From Mariannaea sp. PMI_226 (taxonomy: Eukaryota; Ascomycota; Sordariomycetes; Hypocreales; Nectriaceae): DNA of 64,000 bases. Where the stretch lies: positions 248,001 to 312,000 of the forward strand of contig JANFOG010000019.1 of the NCBI GenBank assembly GCA_024336345.1, in the 5' to 3' direction. Below are positions 22,902 to 33,685 of this stretch, piece after piece. Numbering within the stretch: the first letter of the stretch is position 1; every line of letters begins with the position of its first letter. A model generated the notes under the pieces. It ran no database searches and was not told where the DNA came from. It saw only the letters and a list, made by a program, of their open reading frames with translations. The position numbers were made by a program, and so were the translations under genes.

Positions 22902-23785
22902 ACTGCCTTTGAATCACAGATTGAACACTTGTACACGTGCTGGAATGATGGTAGCATCTCCGAATGGAGGGTGGGCCAGAAGCTTGAGCTCGACGTTATG
23001 CAGCTTGAGCGTTTCATCATGGACATCTTCAAAACTCATGCTAACATTACGTTGCGAGATGTTAATCACGACTTTTTCGCTACAGGTGTGGATAACCTAC
23101 AAGCGATCCAAGTGAGGAATCTGCTATCCAAACATCTAAAACCGGGTTGGTTACCAACAAACCTCATCTACGATGCCAGAAACTACCGAGGGGCTAGCGA
23201 GGGCGCTGTTGAGTGACTCTACCGTTGCCGAGCCTGAAGTCCAGGACCGGCGGAAGGATATTGAACGCATGAAATCATTCATACAGAAGTTCTCACGATT
23301 CAACAATTGGGTTCAGGGTGCCGAGCAGATACCTGCGGAAGATACTGTGGTACGCCAAACCCCATTACCATCAATGCACAAGCTCATGTATCTAGCTTCT
23401 TACTGGAGCCACTGCGCCATAGGGGCCCATATTCTTCAGCAACTATTATATTCTCCCCGAACGCAGCGAGTGGTCTGTCTAGTTCGCGGGTCAAACAGCC
23501 TAGACCGCATCTTTTCATCCATCAAATCCAGAGGCATCGATGTGAACAAGTTTGCATATTCCAGGAAGCTGATGGTAATTCGAGTCGATGACTTTGGAGC
23601 TCTAAATCTTGGTATCCCTCTTTCTCTATATAACAACCTCATTGCCACGACAACTCTCATCATTCACGCGGCATGGGCTGTCCATTTCGGCCTCTCGCTC
23701 GCTTCCTTCGAGCCACACATTGCTGGTATCCACAGCCTCCTCAAGCTCTCACTCGCCGTTCCTTTCAAGAGACCTGTGCGCTTTC
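22870..23785 (+). pseudogene. NRPS-like reductase fragment: thiolation and thioester-reductase domains
   Basis: Remnant of an adenylation-thiolation-reductase enzyme (carboxylic-acid-reductase-like). The adenylation domain is absent. Recognisable are KLELDVMQLERFIMDIFK, the carrier-protein core HDFFATGVDNLQAIQVRN, LPTNLIYDARN, and the reductase segments HILQQLLYSPRTQRVVCLVR, VIRVDDFGALNLGIPLS and IIHAAWAVHFGLSLASFEPH. The phosphopantetheine-attachment Ser of the DSL motif is Asn. The NAD(P)-binding Gly-rich loop TGATGxxG is scrambled by an inserted base near 23395 and a deleted base near 23413 that restore the frame. The gene stops at 23785, exactly where a hAT terminus begins. Confidence 0.82.
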
Positions 23786-24759
23786 CAGTGTGGTAAATAG
23801 TATGATAATAAAACAATATATCGCAATACATACCATATAATATGCATTTTCTGATATCGTGATAATACAATATGCAGTTTTCAATATTGTGATAATATAA
23901 TATCGGGCAGCTCATATTGGCAATATATCATTTATATTGGTTGGTAAGCATACTTTGTATAAAACGCACTTATCTTCTGGCAGTCATCTCAACGAATATA
24001 TAATAGTGTGCATTTTCTATCCTACGGATATAGGCTGAAAAAATGCAATAGACAATCAACAAATATATCGAGTAGGACGCCTGATTTATGCCTACTAGTT
24101 GCAAATCTGTAATATTAATTACGCCACTAAATAAAAGGCGGTGCCACAAACCCCTAAGTGTTAAATATATGCCTAACCAATTGGCTCTTTAAGCTCTTCT
24201 TTCTTTAATACAATCAATTTGCTATTCTTATATATGATTCTGGCGAAAATATACCTGGTGTACTGTAATACGGTCATAGTCACAAGGTAGCTAGGTAGGC
24301 TAAGATGGTCCCTTATCTCTATATTCAAGACTGAAGCTTGCAGCTTCAAGGATTTTACTACTCTTGTGCCAATATGAGGGGTTGTCACGGTGAAACCGTG
24401 GCTAAACCCCGGCGAACGGGCGGCGACCCGTTTGGCCCTATTACATGTACCCTATAATAATGCCTTAATAGCGCTTATATTTTGTTTAAATGCTATAATG
24501 GAAATGTTTAATACTATCTGACAACCTTTTGGCGCATTTTAGCCAACCATTGGATATAGACAAAAGCTATATTTCTTAATATTAGCCTTCACCACCTCAC
24601 ATAAGCTCTATAGCCTCTTGCTCCAAGCTAAGAACCTTATAGATCTTCTTTTATATATTAGATAAGGATATTAAAATAAGATATTATAATTAATAGATTA
24701 AGAAAGAAAAATAGTATTATAAGTATTATAAGAAGATGTATTCTTGTTCCAGTGGAACT

Positions 24760-27004
24760 GCAGCTTTAACTAAGTACCTAATAGATCCTCCTCCAGACGG
24801 TTATAGTCTCCTAAAGGGCGCCCCACAATTGGTTAAAGTAAGAACTATATAAACCATTTTAGAACAAGCTTATCTTATAGCCAAAGAAAATATCTAAAAA
24901 CACTATTGACTTAATAATTATTATAAAGATTTGGTTGACCCGGACTAGCTTGAAGTATTGTATATATGGTTTATTGCTGCCTGTTTTCTTCTGTTTTGGC
25001 TTGTGGAATGTGTAGAATTTCATATATTATTATTCTATATTAATACTAATATTAATATTTGGCTTTTAGATATACATTAAACTATTAAGAAATGGATTAT
25101 ATGTTAATATAAAGATCAAAAGGAGAAGATTAAGTAGCGCATTTAGTTAGTAAAGTTGAGGATTTATATTAGCTGCGATCTCTAGATCTCTCCTAACTTT
25201 CTGGCAATCTTGGGCGTAGTTGCTCACTATATAATAGAAGATGGTAAGTTAGAACACCATATTTTAGCCCTAAAGGACATTGATGGTAAGCATAATGGTT
25301 CTCATCTCGCTATGGTAATTATAGAAATAGTTGAAGATTGGGGCTTTGCTTTTAAATTAGGCTATTTTATTATAGATAATATAACCAATAATGATATAAT
25401 AATGTAGTCGCTTTCTCTTGATTAGTATAATACTATTTACAATTTCTTTTGAGCACTATTAATATATATAGCCCTTTTATATCAATTTGATATAAAATAT
25501 AATCCCAAATCTCACCGACTTCACTGCTAAGATCATATTACCAATCTAGCCGCCAAATCCTTCCTCTTTATTATTAATAATAAGAAGCTTAAATATAAAG
25601 ATTCCAATTTACATAATAAAATACTAAAATAGATTGAGATATAGTAGCGGAAAGGCCCATTTAGTAAGCTTTATAACTTTACTATTTATATTTAGCAAAA
25701 TATTCAGCACAGCCAGAAGTTTATAGCTATTAGCCATAACTACAAGCTTACGCAAGATAATGACATAAGGTGGAATTTGTGGTATATTCTGCTGCGAGTA
25801 GCCCTAAATCTTAGAGATGTAATTGATAGCTATTTTAATAAATAGGTAGAAGTAGATTGCGCTGGAGACCGGCTTTCTGCAGAGGATTAAACCATCCTCA
25901 AGAAGATCACATCTTTTTTAAAAAAGCTCAAAATAACAACTGTAACGATCTGACTTATTCCCAAGGGATAAACCGGTCGTGATTGGTTTATGTTGGCGGA
26001 GAGTATCAGAGACGATACTAGAAGCTAGTAGGTAGAAGGCGCGGCGTTACGTTTAGTGATGCACAAGTAGATTGTGGTAACTGAGTTGTATTGAAAGCTG
26101 AGTAGCTAGGTAGGCTATCTAATGGTAATGACTGTGGTTTATATACTAGGTGGAAGTGAGCGTGCTCACTTCCTATTATGTCGATGTGCTCACGATGCTC
26201 ACTGTTGAACTGTAGGGTAGGTTGGGGAGCGAGTGAGCTGCTCACTGGTCCCTGAGTGGAGCCTGCTCACTGTTGCAGGAGAAAAGTGGGGCTGCACGTG
26301 AGGCTGATGCAGGTCATGGTTTTAGGCCGTGACAACAACTAAGGCTCTAGAGTCATTATTTGCAACTCTTAATTATGTCCTATTGGCTATAGACTTTATA
26401 TTAGCACAGTTTGAAGCAGGAAAAGAGGCATATAGCAACAATCCGATTATAGCACTAATGTATAACTCGGGCTGGGCGAAATTGGATAAGTACTATTGCC
26501 TTATTAACAAATCGCCTGCCTATATTGTAGCTATTGTGCTTCACCCCTTATATAAATAGCATTATATATACAAAAACTGGAAGAGGGAATGGATTGAGTT
26601 ATTAGAAAAGTTGATTAAGATGCTATAGGGTGAATACAAACCTATGGAATCACTTCCTCTCGCCGAGGTGCTATCCATAACTATAAACAAGTTCTTAAAA
26701 TAGCGAAATAAGTATCTACAACCGGCACCTATTAGGGATGAGTATAAGCATAATTGTGAGTCTGAGTGGGTATATAGGTTTACTAGTGCCCTTACATAAT
26801 GGCTAGAGGAGATATAGTAAAAGACCTACCCTAATTTAAGCAAAATGGCTGTAGACATACTATCAATTCCTATAATAACTGCCGAGCCTAAAAGGCTCTT
26901 CTCTAGGGCAAAGATAATCATTATAGATTGTTGAAATTGCATAAGGAGTGATATAATTGAAGCATTAGAGTGTTTGAAGTTATGGTTCAGGATATTAGAG
27001 TTTT
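24760..27004 (+). pseudogene. hAT transposase of element B, decayed
   Basis: The reading can be followed through many stops. The RNase-H-like catalytic core begins at about 25150 with CDLWISPNFLAILGVVAHY, ALKDIDGKHNGSHLA and GYFIIDNITNND. It continues (HKITNLAAKSF-like, DNDIRWN at about 25760) to about 25940, where a solo LTR interrupts it, and resumes at 26335 with LESLFATLNY, YIVAIVLHPLYK, and the C-terminal dimerisation domain YPNLSKMAVDILSIPI, AEPKRLFSRAK, EALECLKLW. Many stops are TAG or TAA at expected Trp or Gln. Not functional. Confidence 0.85.
25941..26334. repeat. Solo LTR (394 bp) with 5-bp target duplication
   Basis: Begins TGTAACGATC and ends GGCCGTGACA, with terminal TGT and ACA. 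It is flanked on both sides by ACAAC (25936-25940 and 26335-26339), the 5-bp duplication expected of an LTR retrotransposon. No internal retroelement sequence remains, so it arose by LTR-LTR recombination. It splits the hAT transposase reading frame, so it is younger than that element. Termini and length fit the Ty3/gypsy type, but the superfamily cannot be fixed from the LTR alone. Confidence 0.85.
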
Positions 27005-27234
27005 AAAGCATTATAATGTAGTTAGTTACGACAGTTGAATTATACCCTTAACGGTCATATGCAATATACGGGATATATTATCATATTGCTAATATGTTGG
27101 GGTCTTGGCAATATAATACAATATCGACCAATGGCATATTGCGTAATACAATATGCGCCGCTTGACAATCTAATAATATTGCGAGGGGGTCCATATTGCC
27201 AATATACGTATTGTTTATATTATTTACCACACTG

Positions 27235-27755
27235 GCGGGCCCGGCTCATGTTCGTCGTTACCGAGTTAGGCTTTTTCGTGGAGTCGCAGTGCTTGCAGTA
27301 CCAGATTTCGTGGTATGAAGAATCACGAGCTTTCTCTCCTCTCTCTTCATAAGGGTCGCGCGCCTCGTTCCAAGTGCTGTTGTTTGTACGGCCTCTGGTG
27401 CGCTTGCCAGGTCGATCAGAGGGAGAGCGACTCAATGCGCGTTTCGCGGGAACGGAAGAGTCATGCGATGCAGGTGCCGGAGACTGGTCAGAAGGCTTTG
27501 AGAACAAGGGAGAAGGCGAAGCTGAGGACATTTTTACTGTTAGCAAGTTTCGAACTGCGTTGGAAGGCATTTGCTTGCAAAATATTCTGGGTTAAGTACT
27601 AAGAATTGGGACTCATCGGGCATATATGAAACATATGAAACCGACTGAAACATATGAAACTGAGAGGGATACAGTTTCATATGAAACCGGGTCCAGGGGC
27701 TGCTTCAGTTTCATATGAAACTGTATGAAACAACACGCGTGTCTATCCAGCACTG
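27235..27755 (-). mobile_element. 5' end of another hAT transposon (copy C) with BED-type N terminus
   Basis: Minus-strand coding from 27570 (or the better-placed Met at 27531) reads MSSASPSPLFSK, then a BED-finger-like region WNEARDPYEERG, EIWYCKHCDSTKK. It is cut at 27235 by the terminus of element B. Upstream noncoding (27625-27735) carries several palindromes of the form GTTTCATATGAAAC, typical subterminal repeats. The outer end at 27755 is CACTG on the plus strand, i.e. CAGTG reading into the element, and it lies inside a GST gene. Confidence 0.7.
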
Positions 27756-28145
27756 CCCTCGGGATCAAAGGTCGAAGGAATTAAATGCGAGGGATGCCAG
27801 TTCGGCCAAGAACTGGGCTATAATGGCGGACTCTTGAATCATCTCTCCGTTGTAGATGAAGGTTGGGACCTGGCCAAGGGGGTTAATCTTGAGATATTCA
27901 GGTGTGCGGGGAACCTCCAAGTCAACGATTTCCTCCTGGAACGGGATGTCCAGTTCCTTGAGAACAATGTGTGCTCTATGAGCCACTAAAACCATGTGAG
28001 AAGAGTGCCTACAAAGTTCACATACTTGGACACCGATGGTTGGTATAGAGAGTAATTCCTGCAGCAACTTGAGAACCCATAGCGTCTTGTTAGTTAGAAT
28101 TGAAGTATCGAGTTGTGAGAAGCAGCGGAGGAATTGGCTAAGAAA
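27756..28145 (-). pseudogene. Glutathione S-transferase N-terminal fragment interrupted by a hAT
   Basis: The N-terminal thioredoxin-like domain is clear: AHRAHIVLKELDIPFQEEIV, VPRTPEYLKINPLGQVPTF, the cis-Pro region, and YNGEMIQESAIIAQFLAEL. After LAEL one extra base near 27815 shifts the frame; in the next frame HPSHLIPSTFDPEG continues the family pattern up to 27756. There the hAT copy C terminus starts, so the C-terminal domain is separated or lost. The original start is unclear; about 45 residues upstream of VAHRAH do not fit the family. Confidence 0.75.
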
Positions 28146-29369
28146 GATCATCTGTACATTTCTAGGATGTATGTGCTGCTATGACCGGATTTGAAGACGT
28201 GAAATCCAATCTATTTATACTAAATAAGAGTCCTCGTGTTCAATTACTAATGCACCATCTATTCTGGGCGGGATACCCCTCATCCGGGCTCTCATCATGC
28301 CAAATTACACCATCATGTGGAGACGGGATAGGAGGAGTCTTACACATTAGGCAACATGGTTACATGGGACCATTGAGTCGCCTGATAACGTAATTGAAAA
28401 TCAGCGAAACAACTGCCATTCCATTTGAGGATATAAAAAGACGAACTCATGGTGTCAACCTCGAATAGGTGCTGGATATTCCTGAGCACAACTTATTCCA
28501 GAATTTGGTTCTCCTTTCTTAAACGTGCAGCTCAACACCCTGGACCTATTGAAACCTCTGTTGTCGTGACACATCATGAAGGCTGGATATAGTTTGAGCT
28601 CGGTTTCGTGCATGGCAAAATCTTGCACACGAACTTTCAGAAGATATACCCTTCACTATTTTATCAAGTGGTGATGACACTCGAAGATATGCCAATGAAT
28701 TGATTTGGAGGCTGTTGGAGCGGCGATCCGGTTTCATCGAGGATACAGAGCGTAAGCCGTGTACCCTACCGAAAACACATTTTCTATCTGGCGTCCTATG
28801 ATCCTGCTAGTGTGATAGTAAACTGAGATATGGAGCTAGCCAAGATTCAAGTCCATAAACCCGTGTGGCACGATTCTGAAAGTGCATCTTGAATTTTATT
28901 GTCGGCCCGCAGATTAGAAATACTTAGATGGCTTGCTGTGTAAAAATCACGGATAAGGTCACCTATCGCCGCATCATCGGGGGTCAGGGAGAGAACCTTG
29001 CTGATGCATACAAGACACCGTCTCGGCCACCCGATCTGTCTCTCTCTCGACGAAGAGAACCCTTACAGCGATTTGCGAGATTTTCGGCTCGAGGGTCGCT
29101 GGTAGTCGAAATTCATATTCGGAAACATCACAAGAAGTCACGTAAATGGGCAAGTAACTTTGCCATGATTCATGTACGCATTACGTACGAAACTCAGGTC
29201 TTTACATGAATAACAATTGGCCGATCGACCGACTAACCAAGATATTTACCAGGCCGATTGACTGGACCACTATAGCGTAGAGCCCATATACTACTTCTTA
29301 TACGTTGGTATCTCTATTTGTCTGGCGTAAATATGCTGCTGTCCGGGCACATTCGTCCGATTGTAAGCA
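28146..29369. other. Stretch without a recognised gene
   Basis: At about 28600-28745 (+) one frame reads WQNLAHELSEDIPFTILSSG and ANELIWRLLERRSGFIED without stops, suggesting a gene remnant that I cannot name. The rest shows no domain, repeat or RNA gene. Confidence 0.4.
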
Positions 29370-30110
29370 TGTTCGCTATTTGCTTTTAGGTGTATAATGT
29401 CTTGCCAAGTGGCGCATTTGGCTATAATCCTAGGTATTTTCGTTAGTGATGGTGGGGTATATTTATTCCTGCTGCCTAGCAGGCCTCTTTGCAATAACAG
29501 GTGCATTCATTTGTCAATGCTAGGTGAATTCGTTATTATCCGTTGGCACTTTTGTAGGTATTGTTCAGGGCGCCCGTTGTCATTATACTACTGTAGTAAT
29601 GTTCGTTATTATCAATTGGTACCCTAGTTGGTGATGCTAGGTGCATTCATTGTCCTTGGTTGTAGCCCTCTTTCGTCGGGATATGACTTAGTGCATTTAT
29701 TAGCAATGATAGTTGCATTTGCTGGTGCCTGTTGGCACCTTTAACTGGCATCACTAGGCGCATCTGGTAGTATTTACCCTTGTTATGTTGTTGGTACTGC
29801 TTGGTGCATTTCTTGGCGATGCTCAGTGCAGTTGTTAGTGTGATGTTTGCTTGCATCCGTTATTATCGGTTGATGTTTCATTGGTAACCTATGCTAGGTG
29901 CATTTGCGTATTTTCAGTTGTCGCTTTTGCTAGTGATGTAAGTTGCATGCACTGGTGATTACTGGTGATGCTAGGCGCAGCCGTTGGCGATGTTGGCTGC
30001 ATCCTTGATTAGATGCATTTGATGTTGCCTGAAGGCCCCTTCGTTGATGTTCCTGGGCACATTTCTTCTGTGTTAGTGGTGGCACTCGCTGTGTGCCAGT
30101 GGGTTAATCC
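29370..30110. repeat. Degenerate minisatellite-like tract
   Basis: About 740 bases built from variants of a loose unit containing GATGCTAGGTGCATT followed by TGTTGGTGATG-like or GTTATTATC-like sequence. Recognisable copies include those near 29515, 29635, 29880 and 29965, at irregular spacing of roughly 40-120 bases. There is no coding potential (short ORFs run over it at random). It looks like an old tandem array that has drifted. Confidence 0.6.
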
Positions 30111-30447
30111 ACCATAACATGCGCAGCCCGGCAAAGCGGGCCCGCCTACCCCAGAAAATCTTAGGTATGGATACCCTTTGAGTTATCTCTGTAAGCTCGA
30201 TTAATATCGTCACAACACGTGCAGTAACAATAGGGGAGAGCGGCTCTGCTTGGTCAGCCGAGCATACGAAGAGTGGAATTGAAACATCCTTGTGCTATAT
30301 AGACACGCGCCGCACGCATGAGACGCCAACAGAAGCCGTCACACTAATACACCACCAAGGCAAAGTGGAATGAACGATCTGCTAACGCGCCGTATTATGA
30401 TGCGTGTTCTTTCTTTGGCAATGCCGCACTAGTACTTGGTGATTAAT

Positions 30448-31819
30448 CTAATGATGATCACCATAGGTGATGCTCCACGCCACCTCCTTATTGATGATCA
30501 TCTCTTGACTACCAGTCCTAGAGCCTTCCTCGATTTCTAACGCAATCTCTCGGTTATTGCTGCGGAAGTAATGTGACACCCTGGTTTGATTCAAGTCCTG
30601 GTCTGGCCTCCAGTTGCCCGGCTGGGCAAAAGGATCGCTGTCAGAGCGACCATGGATCGAAACGGAGGTTGATGCTACTGTACCTGCAACTGCAGCAGAT
30701 GAGGTAGCTTTTGAATGATTGTTCTCAAGTGACCGAAGGGCGTATACGTTGTTTGATCCATACGTACTGAGATCAACAGGGAGTGGAAAACCCATGCCTA
30801 TAGAGAATGACTTTAAGAAGTTCCTTAGGTTTGGCACTGTGGCAGAAATGAGGGACCAAGCAATCATGGCCTGTTGAAAGAGCAGACTGTTTGTGACGGC
30901 AAATTGAGGTTCAGCGGACGTTGGGTATTTGCCGAAATAGGCTAGATGACAGGCTGAGAGGGCTATGAGCGGTATGCGGAATGAGAAGGCCATGACAACC
31001 TGACACTTGTGGGTGAATGACATATTGACGGTCCAGGACAGTCGCACAACGAGGAGCCAGGTAAGGATCTCAATAAAGATATCAATTGCCGTAATAACAG
31101 CCCAGCGTTTATCCTACAATCAATTGTCTAATTAGATATCTGAGAGATTCCAAGAGCTATAAAGGATTTCCTCCATACCTGGTTGGGGCATTTCTTGACA
31201 GTAATCATAGATAATAATGTATCGGCACGGCAATTGACGAACAATGCAAGGCAAGAGCCAATACCCCATGCACTGCTGAACACCATCAGTCCGATGCAGA
31301 ACAGTTTCATCTTTCCACTCCTGGAGCCTATAATGCGTAGGATGAGGGCGAGGAGGGAGCATTTAGCGAGGCTAAGGGCTAGAAGACCGAGAATGACGGC
31401 TGCGAGAGTGGACTGGCAGTGGACCTGTTAGCTGGTGAAAGTAGTAGATACAGGCAGGCTCACTTTTGAAGATGTCGCCCATTGTTCCATTGGCGTAATA
31501 GAGTTGAACTTTCCAAGGCCACTATTCAAGCCAGCAAACAGAGCAATCGATTGAGCTAAATGGAAGACCTAAGTAGTTATCACTTTATCAGTTTTGATAT
31601 CTAATGCCATCCAAATCCGATCAGTTTCCTTACCAGTGCTAAAGCAATCAAAATATCATCAAACCCAAACATCTTATACTTGATGTACGCCCTTGCTGTG
31701 ACTACAAGCGCGCTGTAGATTAGCGACAATATAGTTACAATCCACAACTGCCCAGCATGATCGTTGAACGCAACCGGCGAGAACCGAGGCAAATCGTCAA
31801 TAGACGTTTCTGGATCCAT
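30448..31819 (-). CDS. Fungal rhodopsin-domain integral membrane protein, four exons
   Basis: Seven-helix membrane protein of the fungal family often annotated integral membrane or PTH11-like/SAT-cluster protein. Exons 31819-31634, 31568-31464, 31424-31179 and 31113-30448 join in phase 0 with GT-AG introns and give 400 aa. The order is an extracellular N terminus MDPETSIDDLPRFSP, TM1 LWIVTILSLIYSALVVTARA, YKMFGFDDILIALAL, VFHLAQSIALFAGL, AAVILGLLALSLAKCSLLAL, SSAWGIGSCLALFVNCRA, WAVITAIDIFIEILTWLLVV, QVVMAFSFRIPLIALSACHL and a late helix near QQAMIAWSLISATVP. A Ser/Asn-rich cytoplasmic tail follows. No disabling change is seen. Ligand and role are unknown. Confidence 0.88.
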
Positions 31820-33014
31820 GGATATGAGAGACCTGCAAGTTCAACTCGAGAGAGATGAGGAGTTTGACAGTATGAGAAAAAACGTAGAACATATATTATC
31901 AAGGGGGCAACAAATGACCAGTAGCCTCCTTCTTGCATGCTTGCGGCGTAGCTCATCTAAGATATCAGCTGGATGCGGTGAGAGCTCTGAGACCACGGGC
32001 AGGCGTGTGTTTACGATTCTAGGCTATGCTATCGGATATCTCTCCTCCAGTATTGTACTACACAAGAGCTGGGGGGGCACAAGGCTAGGAAAGTGGCATC
32101 TGGTAAGAGGCTACTGATAAGATGGCTGTATCAAGTACATATGAAAGTTAGTACAGCATCCTGGCGAAACTTGACTAGGGCAGCCCAGTTATGCACTCTG
32201 TTGCATTTAGGATCGCAAAAGCAAAAAAAAAAACATCTACACCCCGGACCTGGGCCGAGCGGCTCATTCGGCATTTGCCGGCTATCAGAACGAACCTGTT
32301 GCATTCAGGCAGGCAATCATATTGCAAAAGCAAAAACTCTTTACGCCAAAGACTCAAGTGAAAAGGCTCGCTCTACATTTGCCCTTTACCAGAACTAGCA
32401 TATTGCCGGCGATCTGTTTAACCCCCTGCAGTCTTCGGCATAAAATAAGATAGAGTTTAGAACAGCACCAACTTGCAGTTACACCAAGCCACGTTGAGAG
32501 ACTGATACATCAGATGTAATTAAATTACAGACCTGTTTGCGATATTTGCACACAAGATGAGGTTTCCTAAGTACTTGGGTTTGCCCCCTCGTCGTGCCTC
32601 CTCTCTCGTCGTGCATGTCTACTCCGCGAATCTCCGCTCCTGTGTTTCTCACCTAAAGCCAGCTACTGTTTCCTTTTCGCACATTTATCTCCCATTTCTT
32701 TCTCTCTTTCTTTTCTGGTAAGCCTATGTGTCGCGAAAAGGGTCAGGAAATACGGCTAAAATGCCATTTGGCGATAAGGATTCACCTGCCGTCCACGGTG
32801 CCGACATCGGCCTCAGTGATGGCATCGCTGAAGAAGTGCGGCTGACCGTGCGGATATATACCGTATGGGCAAGATCCAGGAAATGAAGGTTTGTGCCAGC
32901 AGCTGTTAACATTCGTCCAGTTGAGTTATGTTAATATGATATTATATAGCGGAACTTTCGCTTTCTATCAATTTTTGGCTTTTCCATGATTCTAATGCCA
33001 TTATGAGAGTTCTC
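31820..33014. other. Upstream region of the rhodopsin-domain gene; no other gene
   Basis: Contains the presumed promoter of the minus-strand gene near 31820-32100. ORFs here overlap on both strands and show no domain. The last 8 bases (33007-33014) are the left target duplication of the MITE. Confidence 0.45.
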
Positions 33015-33455
33015 CAGAGTGGGGAATCTATCTACTGATATAAATGAAATGTAGATGTAGATAGATGTAGGTCTACATGTATCTATCTACCGCAGGGCCA
33101 TGTGGGTCATCTGTCCATCTACTTGGTGGTTTGGTAGATAGACAAAATGTAGATAGATGCCAAGAAAATCAAATGAGGTAGAGATACTTCAAAATGTATA
33201 TACATGCACTATGCCAACAGGTACCGGTACTCCTCTTGTGTCGGATACTGACTATGTGGTATATTTGCTTTTTCTGAGCCCTTGTTTTTCGGGGGCAACC
33301 AGGGGTTTCATGCCTGGAAGACAGGTAGATAGATGGCATCTACTGGTAGCCTACGTAGCCTACATCTATCTATCTATCTCATGGTTCATGACTAAGCATC
33401 TACATCTATCTACCTGAACCGTTGGTAGATAGATGTAGATAGATTCCCCGCTCTG
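33015..33455. mobile_element. Non-autonomous hAT element (MITE, 441 bp) with perfect 8-bp target duplication
   Basis: Ends are CAGAGTGGGGAATCTATCTAC and its inverted counterpart ending TTCCCCGCTCTG, one mismatch in 21. It is flanked by identical GAGTTCTC at 33007-33014 and 33456-33463. The interior is filled with GTAGATAGATG and its complement CATCTATCTAC in both orientations, the subterminal repeat style of hAT elements. There is no transposase; the short ORF 33157-33417 is incidental. The nearly intact ends and exact duplication suggest a recent insertion. Confidence 0.9.
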
Positions 33456-33463
33456 GAGTTCTC

Positions 33464-33685
33464 TGAGGTAATTTAATGCTGGTGAAATTATCTAGGTATT
33501 ATGGTTTTGGTTAACTAACCATATTGCTTTAAGTGTCGCTACTATTAGACTTGGTAATGGTGGTACCGCTGGTTTGATCTAGATGTTCATAATCTATTGG
33601 GCGGATTTTCTTTTCATAAATATTTGGATGCCGAGATCGCTTTAATATAAGTAGTACCCAATTTGAAAAACCACTCTCTCTTGAT
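33464..33685. other. Spacer between MITE and permease relic
   Basis: Short AT-rich spacer; nothing recognised. Confidence 0.4.

Larger units (their letters stand above)
23786..27234 (+). mobile_element. hAT DNA transposon (copy B) with terminal inverted repeats
   Basis: Left end CAGTGTGGTAAATA at 23786; the right end at 27234 is its exact inverted match over 14 bases. CAATAT/ATATTG words are dense in the first and last 200 bases, as in hAT subterminal regions. The interior encodes a plus-strand hAT transposase relic, and a solo LTR sits inside it. Flanking 8-mers (GCGCTTTC left, GCGGGCCC right) do not match and the flanks belong to different genes, so one side was rearranged after insertion. 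Confidence 0.85.

Noticed and set aside
24385..24450. TGTCACGGTGAAACCG-like sequence as the start of another LTR inside hAT copy B
   Set aside because: No matching 3' end or target duplication could be found.
32093..32398. 101-codon plus-strand ORF
   Set aside because: No domain, low-complexity lysine run, and a position in the upstream region of the rhodopsin-domain gene; looks incidental.
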